From CAIUPE01 sp037131735 (GTDB taxonomy: Bacteria > Pseudomonadota > Alphaproteobacteria > Rhizobiales > Beijerinckiaceae), in the NCBI GenBank assembly GCA_037131735.1, contig JBAXQM010000009.1:1-64000 (forward strand): a stretch of 64,000 nt of DNA, in the 5' to 3' direction. Positions 7,849-15,813 of the stretch are shown here, one piece after another (within the stretch, counting starts at the first letter, position 1; every line of letters begins with the position of its first letter). The position numbers were made by a program, and so were the translations under genes. Below the pieces are notes generated by a model. The model did not search any database. It was not told the DNA's origin and saw only the letters and a program-made list of their open reading frames with translations.

Positions 7849-9213
7849 ATGTTTGACAAGGTTCTCATCGCAAACCGGGGCGAGATCGCTCTTCGTGTTT
7901 TGCGTGCCTGCAAAGAGCTCGGCATTGCGACTGTGGCTGTTCACTCGACAGCCGATGTCAACGCGATGCATGTGAAGCTTGCCGATGAAAGCGTGTGTAT
8001 CGGCCCGCCGACATCACGTGACTCATATCTCAATATTCCGTCATTGCTCGCAGCGTGTGAAATCACGGGCGCGGATGCCATTCATCCCGGTTATGGCTTC
8101 TTGTCTGAGAACGCACGCTTTGCTGAAATTCTCGAAAGCCATGGTATCACCTTCATCGGTCCGAAGTCGGAACATATTCGGATCATGGGCGATAAGATCG
8201 AAGCCAAGCGGACAGCCAAGAAACTCGGTATCCCTTGCGTACCTGGTTCCGATGGTGGTGTGACCGACGAGAAGGACGCACTCAAGATCGCTAAAAAAAT
8301 CGGCTTCCCTGTTATCGTGAAAGCGGCAGCGGGGGGTGGCGGACGCGGCATGAAAGTGGCGCGCACAGAAGCTGATCTCGTTGATGCGTTCCATACCGCA
8401 CGCACAGAAGCAAAAGCCGCCTTCGGTGATGATGCCGTCTATATCGAGAAGTTTTTAGAGAAACCGCGCCACATCGAAATTCAAGTGCTTGGTGACGGCC
8501 AAGGCAACGCGGTACATCTTGGTGAACGCGATTGCTCGTTGCAACGCCGTCATCAAAAGGTTTGGGAAGAAGGCCCCTCACCGGCACTCAATGAAAGCAT
8601 GCGTTCGGAGATCGGCGAGACTTGCGCGCAAGCCATGCGCGATCTTGGCTATCTCGGTGTCGGCACAATTGAATTTCTTTATGAAGACGGGAAGTTCTAT
8701 TTCATTGAAATGAACACCCGTATTCAAGTTGAACATCCGGTGACCGAAATGATCACCGGTATTGATCTTGTGAATGAACAAATTCGCATTGCCGCTGGTG
8801 CGCCGCTGTCGATCAACCAATCAGACATCAAGCTGCAAGGTCATGCAATTGAATGCCGTGTGAACGCTGAAAATCCCGCAACCTTCCGTCCGTCTCCCGG
8901 CAAGATTGCTTACTTCCATCCACCTGGTGGCTTGGGCGTGCGTGTGGATTCAGCGGTCTATCAAGGCTATACGATTCCGCCGCATTACGACTCGCTTGTT
9001 GGCAAACTCATTGTTCATGGCCGCACTCGCAATGAATGTTTAATGCGTCTTCGTCGTGCGCTTGACGAATTCGTTGTCGATGGCATCGAAACAACCTTGC
9101 CTCTATTCCGTACGCTTGTGCGCAATGCCGATATTCAGAATGGCCTTTATGACATCCATTGGCTCGAGCATTTCTTGAATGCGGGCGGCATGGATGGCTC
9201 GCCGACAGAGTAA
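7849..9213 (+). CDS. accC: Acetyl-CoA carboxylase biotin carboxylase subunit
   Basis: ATP-dependent carboxylation of AccB-linked biotin. The 454 residues hold the three biotin carboxylase parts: the N-terminal domain (DKVLIANRGEIALRVLRAC), the ATP-grasp domain with the glycine-rich loop AAAGGGGRGMK, and the C-terminal domain with the EMNTRIQVEHPVTE signature. It is tightly placed between accB and aat (6 bases to the aat start), so it is probably co-transcribed with both. Confidence 0.97.
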   Translation: MFDKVLIANRGEIALRVLRACKELGIATVAVHSTADVNAMHVKLADESVCIGPPTSRDSYLNIPSLLAACEITGADAIHPGYGFLSENARFAEILESHGITFIGPKSEHIRIMGDKIEAKRTAKKLGIPCVPGSDGGVTDEKDALKIAKKIGFPVIVKAAAGGGGRGMKVARTEADLVDAFHTARTEAKAAFGDDAVYIEKFLEKPRHIEIQVLGDGQGNAVHLGERDCSLQRRHQKVWEEGPSPALNESMRSEIGETCAQAMRDLGYLGVGTIEFLYEDGKFYFIEMNTRIQVEHPVTEMITGIDLVNEQIRIAAGAPLSINQSDIKLQGHAIECRVNAENPATFRPSPGKIAYFHPPGGLGVRVDSAVYQGYTIPPHYDSLVGKLIVHGRTRNECLMRLRRALDEFVVDGIETTLPLFRTLVRNADIQNGLYDIHWLEHFLNAGGMDGSPTE

Positions 9214-9219
9214 CGCGTT

Positions 9220-9894
9220 ATGAGCCGCCGGTCGCTTTCGCCCGACGGCATCACTCCTGAATTGATGTTGCGCGCCTATTCCATCGGCGTGTTTCCGATG
9301 GCAGAAAGCGCGCATGATCCTTGGCTTCACTGGATCGAACCGCGTCAACGAGGAATAATTCCTCTTCAAGGCCTTCATATTTCACGAAGCCTTGCCAAAG
9401 CGCTACGCGCTGATCTTTTTGATATTCGGATCAATTATGATTTTCCGCGCATGATTGAGGCGTGTGCGACGGCGCGTGAGACCACGTGGATTAGCCAGCG
9501 CCTTCGTGCTCTCTATTGTGAACTTCACGAACAAGGCTTTGCGCATAGTGTCGAAGCTTGGTTCGACGGCGAACTTGTTGGTGGTTTATTCGGCATAGCA
9601 TTGGGCGGCGCGTTTTTCGGCGAGAGCATGTTTCATAAAAAGCGCGATGCCTCGAAGATCGCTCTCGCCCATCTCGTCGCACGATTGATCGAAGGGAACT
9701 TTCGTCTACTTGATACGCAATTCATCACACCGCATCTGCAAAGCCTTGGTGCGGTTGAAATTGATCGCACAACTTACTTGGCGCATCTTGATCAAGCGCT
9801 TGAGATAGACGCCGATTTCTTTGCATTCGATGAAACATCGACACATGACGGCCGAGACATCTTAGCGATACTCGACGCAAGTGAGACTGATTAG
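9220..9894 (+). CDS. aat: Leucyl/phenylalanyl-tRNA-protein transferase
   Basis: Adds Leu or Phe from aminoacyl-tRNA to proteins bearing N-terminal Arg or Lys, tagging them for ClpAP degradation (bacterial N-end rule). The 224 residues include the family blocks AYSIGVFPMAES and YFP-type surroundings, AGGLFGIALGGAFFGESMF-like (here VGGLFGIALGGAFFGESMF), and LDTQFITPHLQSLGAVEI. It follows accC at 6 bases. Its stop codon overlaps the convergent DUF2155 stop by four bases. Confidence 0.95.
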   Translation: MSRRSLSPDGITPELMLRAYSIGVFPMAESAHDPWLHWIEPRQRGIIPLQGLHISRSLAKALRADLFDIRINYDFPRMIEACATARETTWISQRLRALYCELHEQGFAHSVEAWFDGELVGGLFGIALGGAFFGESMFHKKRDASKIALAHLVARLIEGNFRLLDTQFITPHLQSLGAVEIDRTTYLAHLDQALEIDADFFAFDETSTHDGRDILAILDASETD

Positions 9895-10415
9895 TTCTTC
9901 TTCGCGGGCTTTGTCGGCACGAGCTGCGTCGGCTGCGCATTTGTCGATGGCGTGGGCGTGGCCGATGCCGGCGGCGGCGACTTGGGTGTGATCTCAGTTG
10001 ATTCAGGAATAACAACCGTGCCGCCTTTGCAGCCGATCAACCACACATCGTAAATCGGATGCTCGACACCATTTAGCCCGGGCGATGACGCAAAGATCCA
10101 TCCGCCGAACAGACGCTTCGTCTCCCCTGCGACGGTGATCTCGTCGACTTCAACAAAGGCCGTTGTATTTTGTGGCTCGGTGATTGGCCGCGTATAACAG
10201 ACGCGCGGCGTCACAAGGAAAGCACCGAACTCGACCGTCTCGTCGATCCCCACTTCGAAAGAAATGATACGTCCTGTAATCTTGTCGAGGCCTGAGAATA
10301 TCGCGATCGGATTTTTAATCTTATCCGCCAAAGCGAATGAAGGCGCGCCACTGAGCGCGAGCGCAAAAGCCCATGCCCCCAAAATCGCTCGCACAGCCAC
10401 TCTGACCATCTCCAA
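9891..10415 (-). CDS. DUF2155 exported protein
   Basis: Conserved alphaproteobacterial protein of unknown function. The 174 residues start with a signal peptide (about 1-30, cleavage near SFALA-DK). The DUF2155 core follows (FSGLDKITGRIISFEVGIDETVEFGAFLVTPRVCYTR... FGGWIFASSPGLNGVEHPIYDVWLIGC), ending in a Pro/Thr-rich tail. The two cysteines, in RVCYTR and LIGCKG, could pair in the periplasm. The ATG may be slightly upstream of the mature start (MEMVRVAV). Family members usually lie beside aat and the NDUFA12 gene, as here, apart from one intervening gene. Confidence 0.88.
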   Translation of the reverse strand: MEMVRVAVRAILGAWAFALALSGAPSFALADKIKNPIAIFSGLDKITGRIISFEVGIDETVEFGAFLVTPRVCYTRPITEPQNTTAFVEVDEITVAGETKRLFGGWIFASSPGLNGVEHPIYDVWLIGCKGGTVVIPESTEITPKSPPPASATPTPSTNAQPTQLVPTKPAKKN

Positions 10416-10500
10416 TGCCTCTCATGCCCAAAACCAAATCAGGCGGATCGGGCTCTAGCACGGTAACGGGGGCGGGAAAAAGGCCAAAGCCGCTAGAGGA

Positions 10501-12084
10501 TCATTTTCTCTTGCCAGCATAGGATTTGATCTCGGTGAAGGTTGAACCCGCCATCCGATCAATCCGCCGTTTGATTTCAGAACGGCGATCATTCAGGCGA
10601 TACACAGAGCGCGCCAGAGCCACAAAGCTCTCGTCGAACACCTTTTGCGCTTCAGCGAGCCGAAGCCGATCCTCGACCTCCCACAGCTCGGCATTGATGG
10701 CCCGTAATTCGGCATCAAGACCAATGAGTGCATCATTCTGTACGAGAACAGCCTCCCATGCCGGATCAAGTGCCGCACGTTGGCGCTTCGCCTCCGCCTT
10801 TACGGATTTCTGCGACGCGCGCTCTGTCTTGAGATCAAGAATACCTCGCCGATCAGCAAGTTCGCCAACCGAAACCGGGACAAGCGGACGCGTGGGTTCG
10901 GACGGAAGCTCTTTGTTTAATGGTGCAGGTGCTTCTCCATCTGAGACCATCCCCATGACGCGAAGGAGATTGTCACGAAGTTTTTCCACTGGTTCGCGCC
11001 AATCACCCGCCGTCTTCTGACGAAACAATGTTACTGACGGATACCAGACATTATCGCTTTCGCGAGCAAGCCATCGCCAATCAGGTTCGCGGCGGAGCAA
11101 CAAGTCTGTTGGCCGCCCCAAAGCGCCCGAAACATGAAGAATTGACGTATCAACGCTCACAACACGATCGAGCGACATCATGACGGCTGCTGAGTCGAGA
11201 AAGGCCTGACCACCCTCGTCAAAATCATCGCCTAAGCGAATAAGACGATCCGCAAAAGAGACAGTCTCCGCCTCTTGCAACCCTTTTCCTTTTTGCAAAA
11301 CAACCAACGCGACATTCGGCAACTCCGCGAGGGGCGCAAAACTTTCAAGCGGGGCTGAGCGCCCCTTCTCCGCTGGTGACTCAGGATTGCCCGCCCACGC
11401 AATGCCGATCAAAAATTTATCTTTCGGAAGCTTCGTTTTCCATTTTTCAACGCGCGCCGGATCCGCTTTAATATAGGGAACCGCTTCACTATAGCGCGCC
11501 GGATCAACATTCAAAGCGCGCGGAATGTGAAGCAAAGGTGTCCATCCTCCGACCCCTTCAACAGTGCCCGGCTCATCACTTGGTTTCAAAGTGATTGGCA
11601 AATTCATAGTGTTGAGAAGATCAAACAAGATGCGATGCGTTACGAATGTAACCTCAACATCCTTTTCGACAAGGAAGCGCAAAAATCTTGCGAAATGAAT
11701 TGTATCGCCGAGCCCCTGCTCATCCATAACAAGGAGCTTTTTGGGCACTGGACCACCGGTCCAACGTGATACTTCTCTGCGACTTCCATCCGCATTCCGA
11801 ATTGTCACTGTCGGTTGCGCCGCCATCAGCTTAAAGCGGATATCAAACGCATCCCAGGCTTCAGCCCATTGTTCGCGGCGAAACAATACGAGCGCTGTTC
11901 TAGCAGCGGCATCGGTATGATTGAGGTCGATTGCACGGATAAAACGCAAAAGCAGCAAAGCTTCGGTCAAGCGACCATGAATGATTTCATGTTCAGCGAG
12001 CGCAAAGAGATGGCTGACTTCTTGTTCGCTCGGTGCGCGCGGCATCGGTTTTCCAGAAATTTGAGAATTGACCTGAACACTCAT
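10501..12084 (-). CDS. Glycosyltransferase-like protein with TPR N-terminus and C-terminal DUF6165 domain
   Basis: 527 residues from the ATG at 12084, chosen because AGGAGG lies 6 bases upstream; an in-frame start at 12099 lacks this. The N-terminus (about 20-90) is TPR-like (ALLLLRFIRAIDLNHTDAAARTAL). The middle (about 110-370) resembles heptosyltransferase/GT9-like C-terminal domains found behind TPRs (LLVMDEQGLGDTIHFARFL, GIAWAGNPESPAEKGRSAPL, VSVDTSILHVSGALGRPTDLLL). Residues about 400-527 match DUF6165: PVSVGELADRRGILDLKTER, INAELWEVEDRL, YRLNDRRSEIKRRID. The substrate is unknown. It sits as an extra gene inside the usual aat-DUF2155-NDUFA12 block. The role in surface polysaccharide or protein glycosylation is inferred. 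Confidence 0.75.
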   Translation of the reverse strand: MSVQVNSQISGKPMPRAPSEQEVSHLFALAEHEIIHGRLTEALLLLRFIRAIDLNHTDAAARTALVLFRREQWAEAWDAFDIRFKLMAAQPTVTIRNADGSRREVSRWTGGPVPKKLLVMDEQGLGDTIHFARFLRFLVEKDVEVTFVTHRILFDLLNTMNLPITLKPSDEPGTVEGVGGWTPLLHIPRALNVDPARYSEAVPYIKADPARVEKWKTKLPKDKFLIGIAWAGNPESPAEKGRSAPLESFAPLAELPNVALVVLQKGKGLQEAETVSFADRLIRLGDDFDEGGQAFLDSAAVMMSLDRVVSVDTSILHVSGALGRPTDLLLRREPDWRWLARESDNVWYPSVTLFRQKTAGDWREPVEKLRDNLLRVMGMVSDGEAPAPLNKELPSEPTRPLVPVSVGELADRRGILDLKTERASQKSVKAEAKRQRAALDPAWEAVLVQNDALIGLDAELRAINAELWEVEDRLRLAEAQKVFDESFVALARSVYRLNDRRSEIKRRIDRMAGSTFTEIKSYAGKRK

Positions 12085-12186
12085 GACCGACCTCCTCAAC
12101 GGAAAGCCGACACAGTTACGCGATACAACTCACAAAGTTTTGAAACCGATTACTCAAATTTTACGAAAATTGACTGATACCTGAGA

Positions 12187-12597
12187 TCACGCTTCCGGCG
12201 ACCATGGCGTGTAATCGCCGGTCACTTTTGGCCTTTGGCCAGCTGACAAGATCGAACCCTGTGGCCGCCATGCGTCTGCCGTACCGGTGCGGTTCTGAAG
12301 ATGGGGCAATTCCCACTCGCGGGCTTTGTAATTTTCCTCGGATGGCGGAACATCCAACTTGTGATGCATCCAGCCATACCAGCCGGGCGGAATGCGCGAG
12401 GCTTCCGCTTCGCCATTATAAATCACCCAGCGGCGCACAATGCCCAAAGCCGGATCCTTGACCCCGCCTTTTGTCTGGAAATAGCGATTTCCAAATTGAT
12501 CCACCCCCACAAATTCCCCTTTTCGCCAGGTGTGAAAAAGCGTGCCGATCGTGGCACCGTTCCACCAAGTGAAAATGAGTGTGAGCAAACGGATCAT
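12187..12597 (-). CDS. NADH:ubiquinone oxidoreductase NDUFA12 (17.2 kDa) family subunit
   Basis: Accessory subunit of alphaproteobacterial complex I, homologous to mitochondrial NDUFA12/B17.2; sits peripherally at the membrane arm junction. The core WNGATIGTLFHTWRKGEFVGVDQFGNRYF is followed by RRWVIYNGEAEASRIPPGWYGWMHHKLDVPP, both diagnostic. I chose the ATG at 12597 (MIRLLTLIF), giving 136 residues; the longer in-frame extension to 12690 has no support from the family. It is upstream of the DUF6165 fusion on the same strand and divergent from icd. Confidence 0.92.
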   Translation of the reverse strand: MIRLLTLIFTWWNGATIGTLFHTWRKGEFVGVDQFGNRYFQTKGGVKDPALGIVRRWVIYNGEAEASRIPPGWYGWMHHKLDVPPSEENYKAREWELPHLQNRTGTADAWRPQGSILSAGQRPKVTGDYTPWSPEA

Positions 12598-12816
12598 GGC
12601 GTGATTATCCCCGGGAAATACCCTGAAAACGGGCCGGACTATGGCGAGGCGGACCCGATTTGTCCAGTCTTCCCTCCCCGCTTCCGGCATGCCTCCTTCG
12701 CCTAAGGTGTGCTTTGCCCGAAGCCCAAGCCTCTGCTAGAAACGCTTCGATTAAAATGAGCGTTTCAGGGCCCCAATCAGAGGGCCCGAGGCGCATGGAT
12801 CAAAGAGGATGGGATA

Positions 12817-14031
12817 ATGGCAAAAATTAAGGTCGCAAACCCGGTCGTTGAACTCGATGGCGATGAGATGACCCGGATCATCTGGCACTATATCCGCGAT
12901 AAGCTGATCCATCCCTATCTCGATGTCGATCTTCATTATTATGATCTCTCGGTTGAGAACCGCGACGCGACAAATGACCAAGTCACCATCGACTCGGCCA
13001 ACGCGATCAAGAAATATGGCGTCGGCGTAAAATGCGCGACCATCACGCCGGACGAAGCGCGCGTGAAAGAATTCAATCTCAAAGAAATGTGGAAATCGCC
13101 GAACGGCACGATCCGCAATATTTTGGGCGGCGTGATTTTCCGCGAGCCTATCATTTGTAAAAACGTGCCGCGCCTTGTGCCGCATTGGACGCAGCCGATC
13201 GTGGTCGGCCGTCATGCGTTTGGTGATCAATATCGTGCGACCGATTTCAAAGTGCCCGGCAAAGGTCGCATGACGATCAAGTTCGAAGGCGATGACGGCA
13301 CGGTGATCGAAAAGGAAGTCTTCAAATTCCCCGACGCTGGTGTGGCGATGGCGATGTATAATCTCGATGACTCGATCCGCGACTTTGCACGCGCGTCATT
13401 GAATTATGGCTTGCAGCGCAAATATCCCGTCTATCTCTCGACGAAGAACACGATCCTGAAGGCCTATGATGGCCGCTTCAAGGATATTTTCCAAGAGATC
13501 TATGACGCCGAATTCAAAAGCAAATTCGCGTCTTTAGGTATCACTTATGAGCATCGTTTGATCGATGACATGGTGGCGTCTGCACTCAAATGGTCAGGCG
13601 GTTATGTCTGGGCGTGCAAAAACTATGATGGCGACGTGCAGTCCGATATTGTTGCACAAGGCTTCGGCTCTTTAGGCCTCATGACCTCAGTGCTGATGAC
13701 ACCCGATGGTCAAACCGTCGAAGCGGAAGCCGCGCATGGCACAGTGACACGCCATTATCGCGAGCATCAGAAGGGTAAAGAAACATCGACCAATTCAATC
13801 GCGTCGATCTTTGCGTGGACACGCGGCCTAGCCCATCGTGCAAAACTTGATGGCAATGAGGCGCTCGCCCGTTTCTCCGATACACTTGAACAAGTCTGCG
13901 TCGAAACGGTTGAGACAGGATTCATGACAAAAGACTTGGCGCTGCTCGTGGGCGCTGATCAAAAATGGCTCTCAACAACCGGCTTCCTCGACAAGGTTGA
14001 TGAAATTCTGAAGAAGAAGATGTCAGCCTAA
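12817..14031 (+). CDS. icd: NADP-dependent isocitrate dehydrogenase
   Basis: TCA-cycle oxidative decarboxylation of isocitrate to 2-oxoglutarate with NADP. The 404 residues belong to the dimeric, eukaryote-like type II family: MAKIKVANPVVELDGDEMTRIIW at the N-terminus (start of the substrate domain), SPNGTIRNILGGVIFREPI with the isocitrate-binding serine, and the C-terminal AAHGTVTRHYREH NADP-site region. A clear hairpin terminator follows. It supplies the 2-oxoglutarate that PII and GlnA/GOGAT respond to. Confidence 0.96.
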   Translation: MAKIKVANPVVELDGDEMTRIIWHYIRDKLIHPYLDVDLHYYDLSVENRDATNDQVTIDSANAIKKYGVGVKCATITPDEARVKEFNLKEMWKSPNGTIRNILGGVIFREPIICKNVPRLVPHWTQPIVVGRHAFGDQYRATDFKVPGKGRMTIKFEGDDGTVIEKEVFKFPDAGVAMAMYNLDDSIRDFARASLNYGLQRKYPVYLSTKNTILKAYDGRFKDIFQEIYDAEFKSKFASLGITYEHRLIDDMVASALKWSGGYVWACKNYDGDVQSDIVAQGFGSLGLMTSVLMTPDGQTVEAEAAHGTVTRHYREHQKGKETSTNSIASIFAWTRGLAHRAKLDGNEALARFSDTLEQVCVETVETGFMTKDLALLVGADQKWLSTTGFLDKVDEILKKKMSA

Positions 14032-14066
14032 CGGCCATTGACGAAATTTATAATTCGCGAAACGAT

Positions 14067-14095
14067 AAGGTCCGGTTTTCCGGGCCTTATTTTTT
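14067..14095 (+). terminator. Intrinsic terminator after icd
   Basis: The stem AAGGTCCGG/CCGGGCCTT (one G-T wobble) with a TTTT loop is followed by A and six T. Its U-tract directly abuts the Shine-Dalgarno GGAG of the next gene. Confidence 0.85.
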
Positions 14096-14107
14096 GGAGC
14101 GGCAAGA

Positions 14108-14569
14108 ATGGACAGACAAAGCGAAATCACAACGGGCGGTTGTCAGTGTGGCGCGATCCGTTACCGCTTTCATGGTAAAACAATTAATCCCTCTATCTGC
14201 CATTGCCGCATGTGTCAGAAGGCCTTTGGCTCTTACTTCGCGCCCTTAGGGGGCGTGAAGAGAGATAATCTCGAATGGACGCGCGGAGCCCTCTCACTAT
14301 TCAAAAGCTCAACGGTCGCTGAAAGAGGGTTTTGTGCCGCCTGCGGAACGCCGCTCACTTTTGCGTATATAGAGAGCGATGAAATCAATATAGCACTTGG
14401 CTCACTCGATCATCCCGAACGAGAAATTCCCGTTAATGCTTACGGATCAGAATCCGAAATGCCATGGTTTGACTGGCTTGCAGGTCTTCCTGCACATGCG
14501 ACGGATCCCTCACTTGATAAAGTCGGCTCCCTAAAAAATTTCCAGCATCCCGATCACGATACCGACTGA
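14108..14569 (+). CDS. GFA-family (CENP-V/GFA domain) protein
   Basis: 153-residue cytoplasmic zinc protein of the glutathione-dependent formaldehyde-activating/CENP-V fold. The zinc ligands are visible as CQCGAIRY near residues 13-15, CHCRMC near 36-41 and CAACGTPL near 78-81. Most family members have no proven substrate, and the original formaldehyde-glutathione role is disputed for many, so no specific reaction is assigned. GGAG lies 8 bases before the ATG. It is a monocistronic gene between icd and the convergent channel gene. Confidence 0.88.
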   Translation: MDRQSEITTGGCQCGAIRYRFHGKTINPSICHCRMCQKAFGSYFAPLGGVKRDNLEWTRGALSLFKSSTVAERGFCAACGTPLTFAYIESDEINIALGSLDHPEREIPVNAYGSESEMPWFDWLAGLPAHATDPSLDKVGSLKNFQHPDHDTD

Positions 14570-14595
14570 GATATGCAATTAAACTAAATCGGTTG

Positions 14596-15813
14596 CTATA
14601 TATATCCGCTTTCGGCATCCGCCGAGTCATCGATCATTTCGGCGTGATGGTCACGCGACGCCTCTTCAACACGCCGGCCGAGTTCGGGGCGATCGGTCAT
14701 CAAGAGACGCAAATCGGACGCATCAAGCACAAGCAGATCAGAGCGTATTAATGCGCGCGCGGTGGTTGTCCGCGGAGCGGGATTGAGAACTGCCAGCTCG
14801 CCAAAAAAATCGCCTTCGCTTAAAATTGATTTCTGATGATTTAGCCGATCAAGTTCAATCTGGCCCGATGCTATGAAATACATCGAATGACCGATCTCAC
14901 CGCGCCTGACAAGGATCTCACCGGGCACCGCAGTATGTGAGCGCAAGAAGCGCATGATCTGCGCGACATCATCGGCATCAAGTTCACTGAAAAGGGGCAC
15001 ACGCGAAACCATGCCCCATGTCACCACAAAATCACGACGATGAATGACTTCGGCAAATGAGGTCGCGATGATCCCCACGGGCAGCGCCAACATGCCCAAT
15101 CCCATAATGGCAATGATGCCGGCAATCACTTTGCCCAAAGCGGTGACCGGTACGACATCGCCATAGCCGACTGTGGTGAGTGTAACGACGGCCCACCACA
15201 TCGCATCAGGAATGGTACCAAATTTTTCTGGCTGCGCGTCATGTTCAGCCAGATGCATGATCGAGGCTGCCGCAAGAACAAGCGAACCTAATATGATCAA
15301 GCACGCAAGAAGCGCGCGTCGCTCATTCACAATGGCTTCGTAAAGCGAACGCATACCGGGTGAATACCGCGCAATCTTTAAAAACCGAATGATGCGGAAA
15401 ACAATGAACACGCGCAAATCAGCCGGCGCCACGAGCGCAAGATAAAACGGAATGATTGTGAGAAGATCGATCAGTGCCGGAAGACTAATCGCATAACGAG
15501 ACGCCGCATGAAGCGCACTCAAGCGCCGAAACGGTGGATGAAGCGGGGCAACCCATAGACGTAAAAAATATTCGATTGTGAAAACCGTGACCGTCACAAG
15601 CTCAATGACAAAGAACAGATTTTCAAACCGAAGGCGAAGCGACGGAACAGATTCAAGGACAACTGATGAAACGCTACAAAGCGCTAAAACAATCAAGATC
15701 GCGTGAACAAGGCGCGAGAGCTGATCATCAGGCAGAGCCTGTTCAAGAATGGCGTAAACACGAATGCGCGCGGGCGAGTGATGATGTGAAGCTGCCGCGC
15801 GGCGCGCACTCAT
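14596..15813 (-). CDS. Cyclic-nucleotide-binding-domain potassium channel
   Basis: 405-residue inner-membrane K+ channel with six predicted segments between about 35 and 245. An S4-like helix has basic residues at every third position (R134, R140, R143, K146, R149), and the selectivity filter TVGYGD is at 214-219. The C-terminal cyclic-nucleotide-binding domain (about 275-385) carries FGELAVLNPAPRTTTARA, including the phosphate-binding arginine. Architecture matches the MlotiK1-type channels of rhizobia. Its ATG overlaps the alaS stop in an ATGA, implying translational coupling to alaS. The physiological ligand and role are not evident. Confidence 0.88.
   Translation of the reverse strand: MSARRAAASHHHSPARIRVYAILEQALPDDQLSRLVHAILIVLALCSVSSVVLESVPSLRLRFENLFFVIELVTVTVFTIEYFLRLWVAPLHPPFRRLSALHAASRYAISLPALIDLLTIIPFYLALVAPADLRVFIVFRIIRFLKIARYSPGMRSLYEAIVNERRALLACLIILGSLVLAAASIMHLAEHDAQPEKFGTIPDAMWWAVVTLTTVGYGDVVPVTALGKVIAGIIAIMGLGMLALPVGIIATSFAEVIHRRDFVVTWGMVSRVPLFSELDADDVAQIMRFLRSHTAVPGEILVRRGEIGHSMYFIASGQIELDRLNHQKSILSEGDFFGELAVLNPAPRTTTARALIRSDLLVLDASDLRLLMTDRPELGRRVEEASRDHHAEMIDDSADAESGYI

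Noticed and set aside
12158..12172. AT-rich palindrome AATTTT-ACG-AAAATT upstream of the DUF6165 fusion gene
   Set aside because: Short A/T symmetric runs are frequent in promoter regions and nothing else supports a specific operator here.
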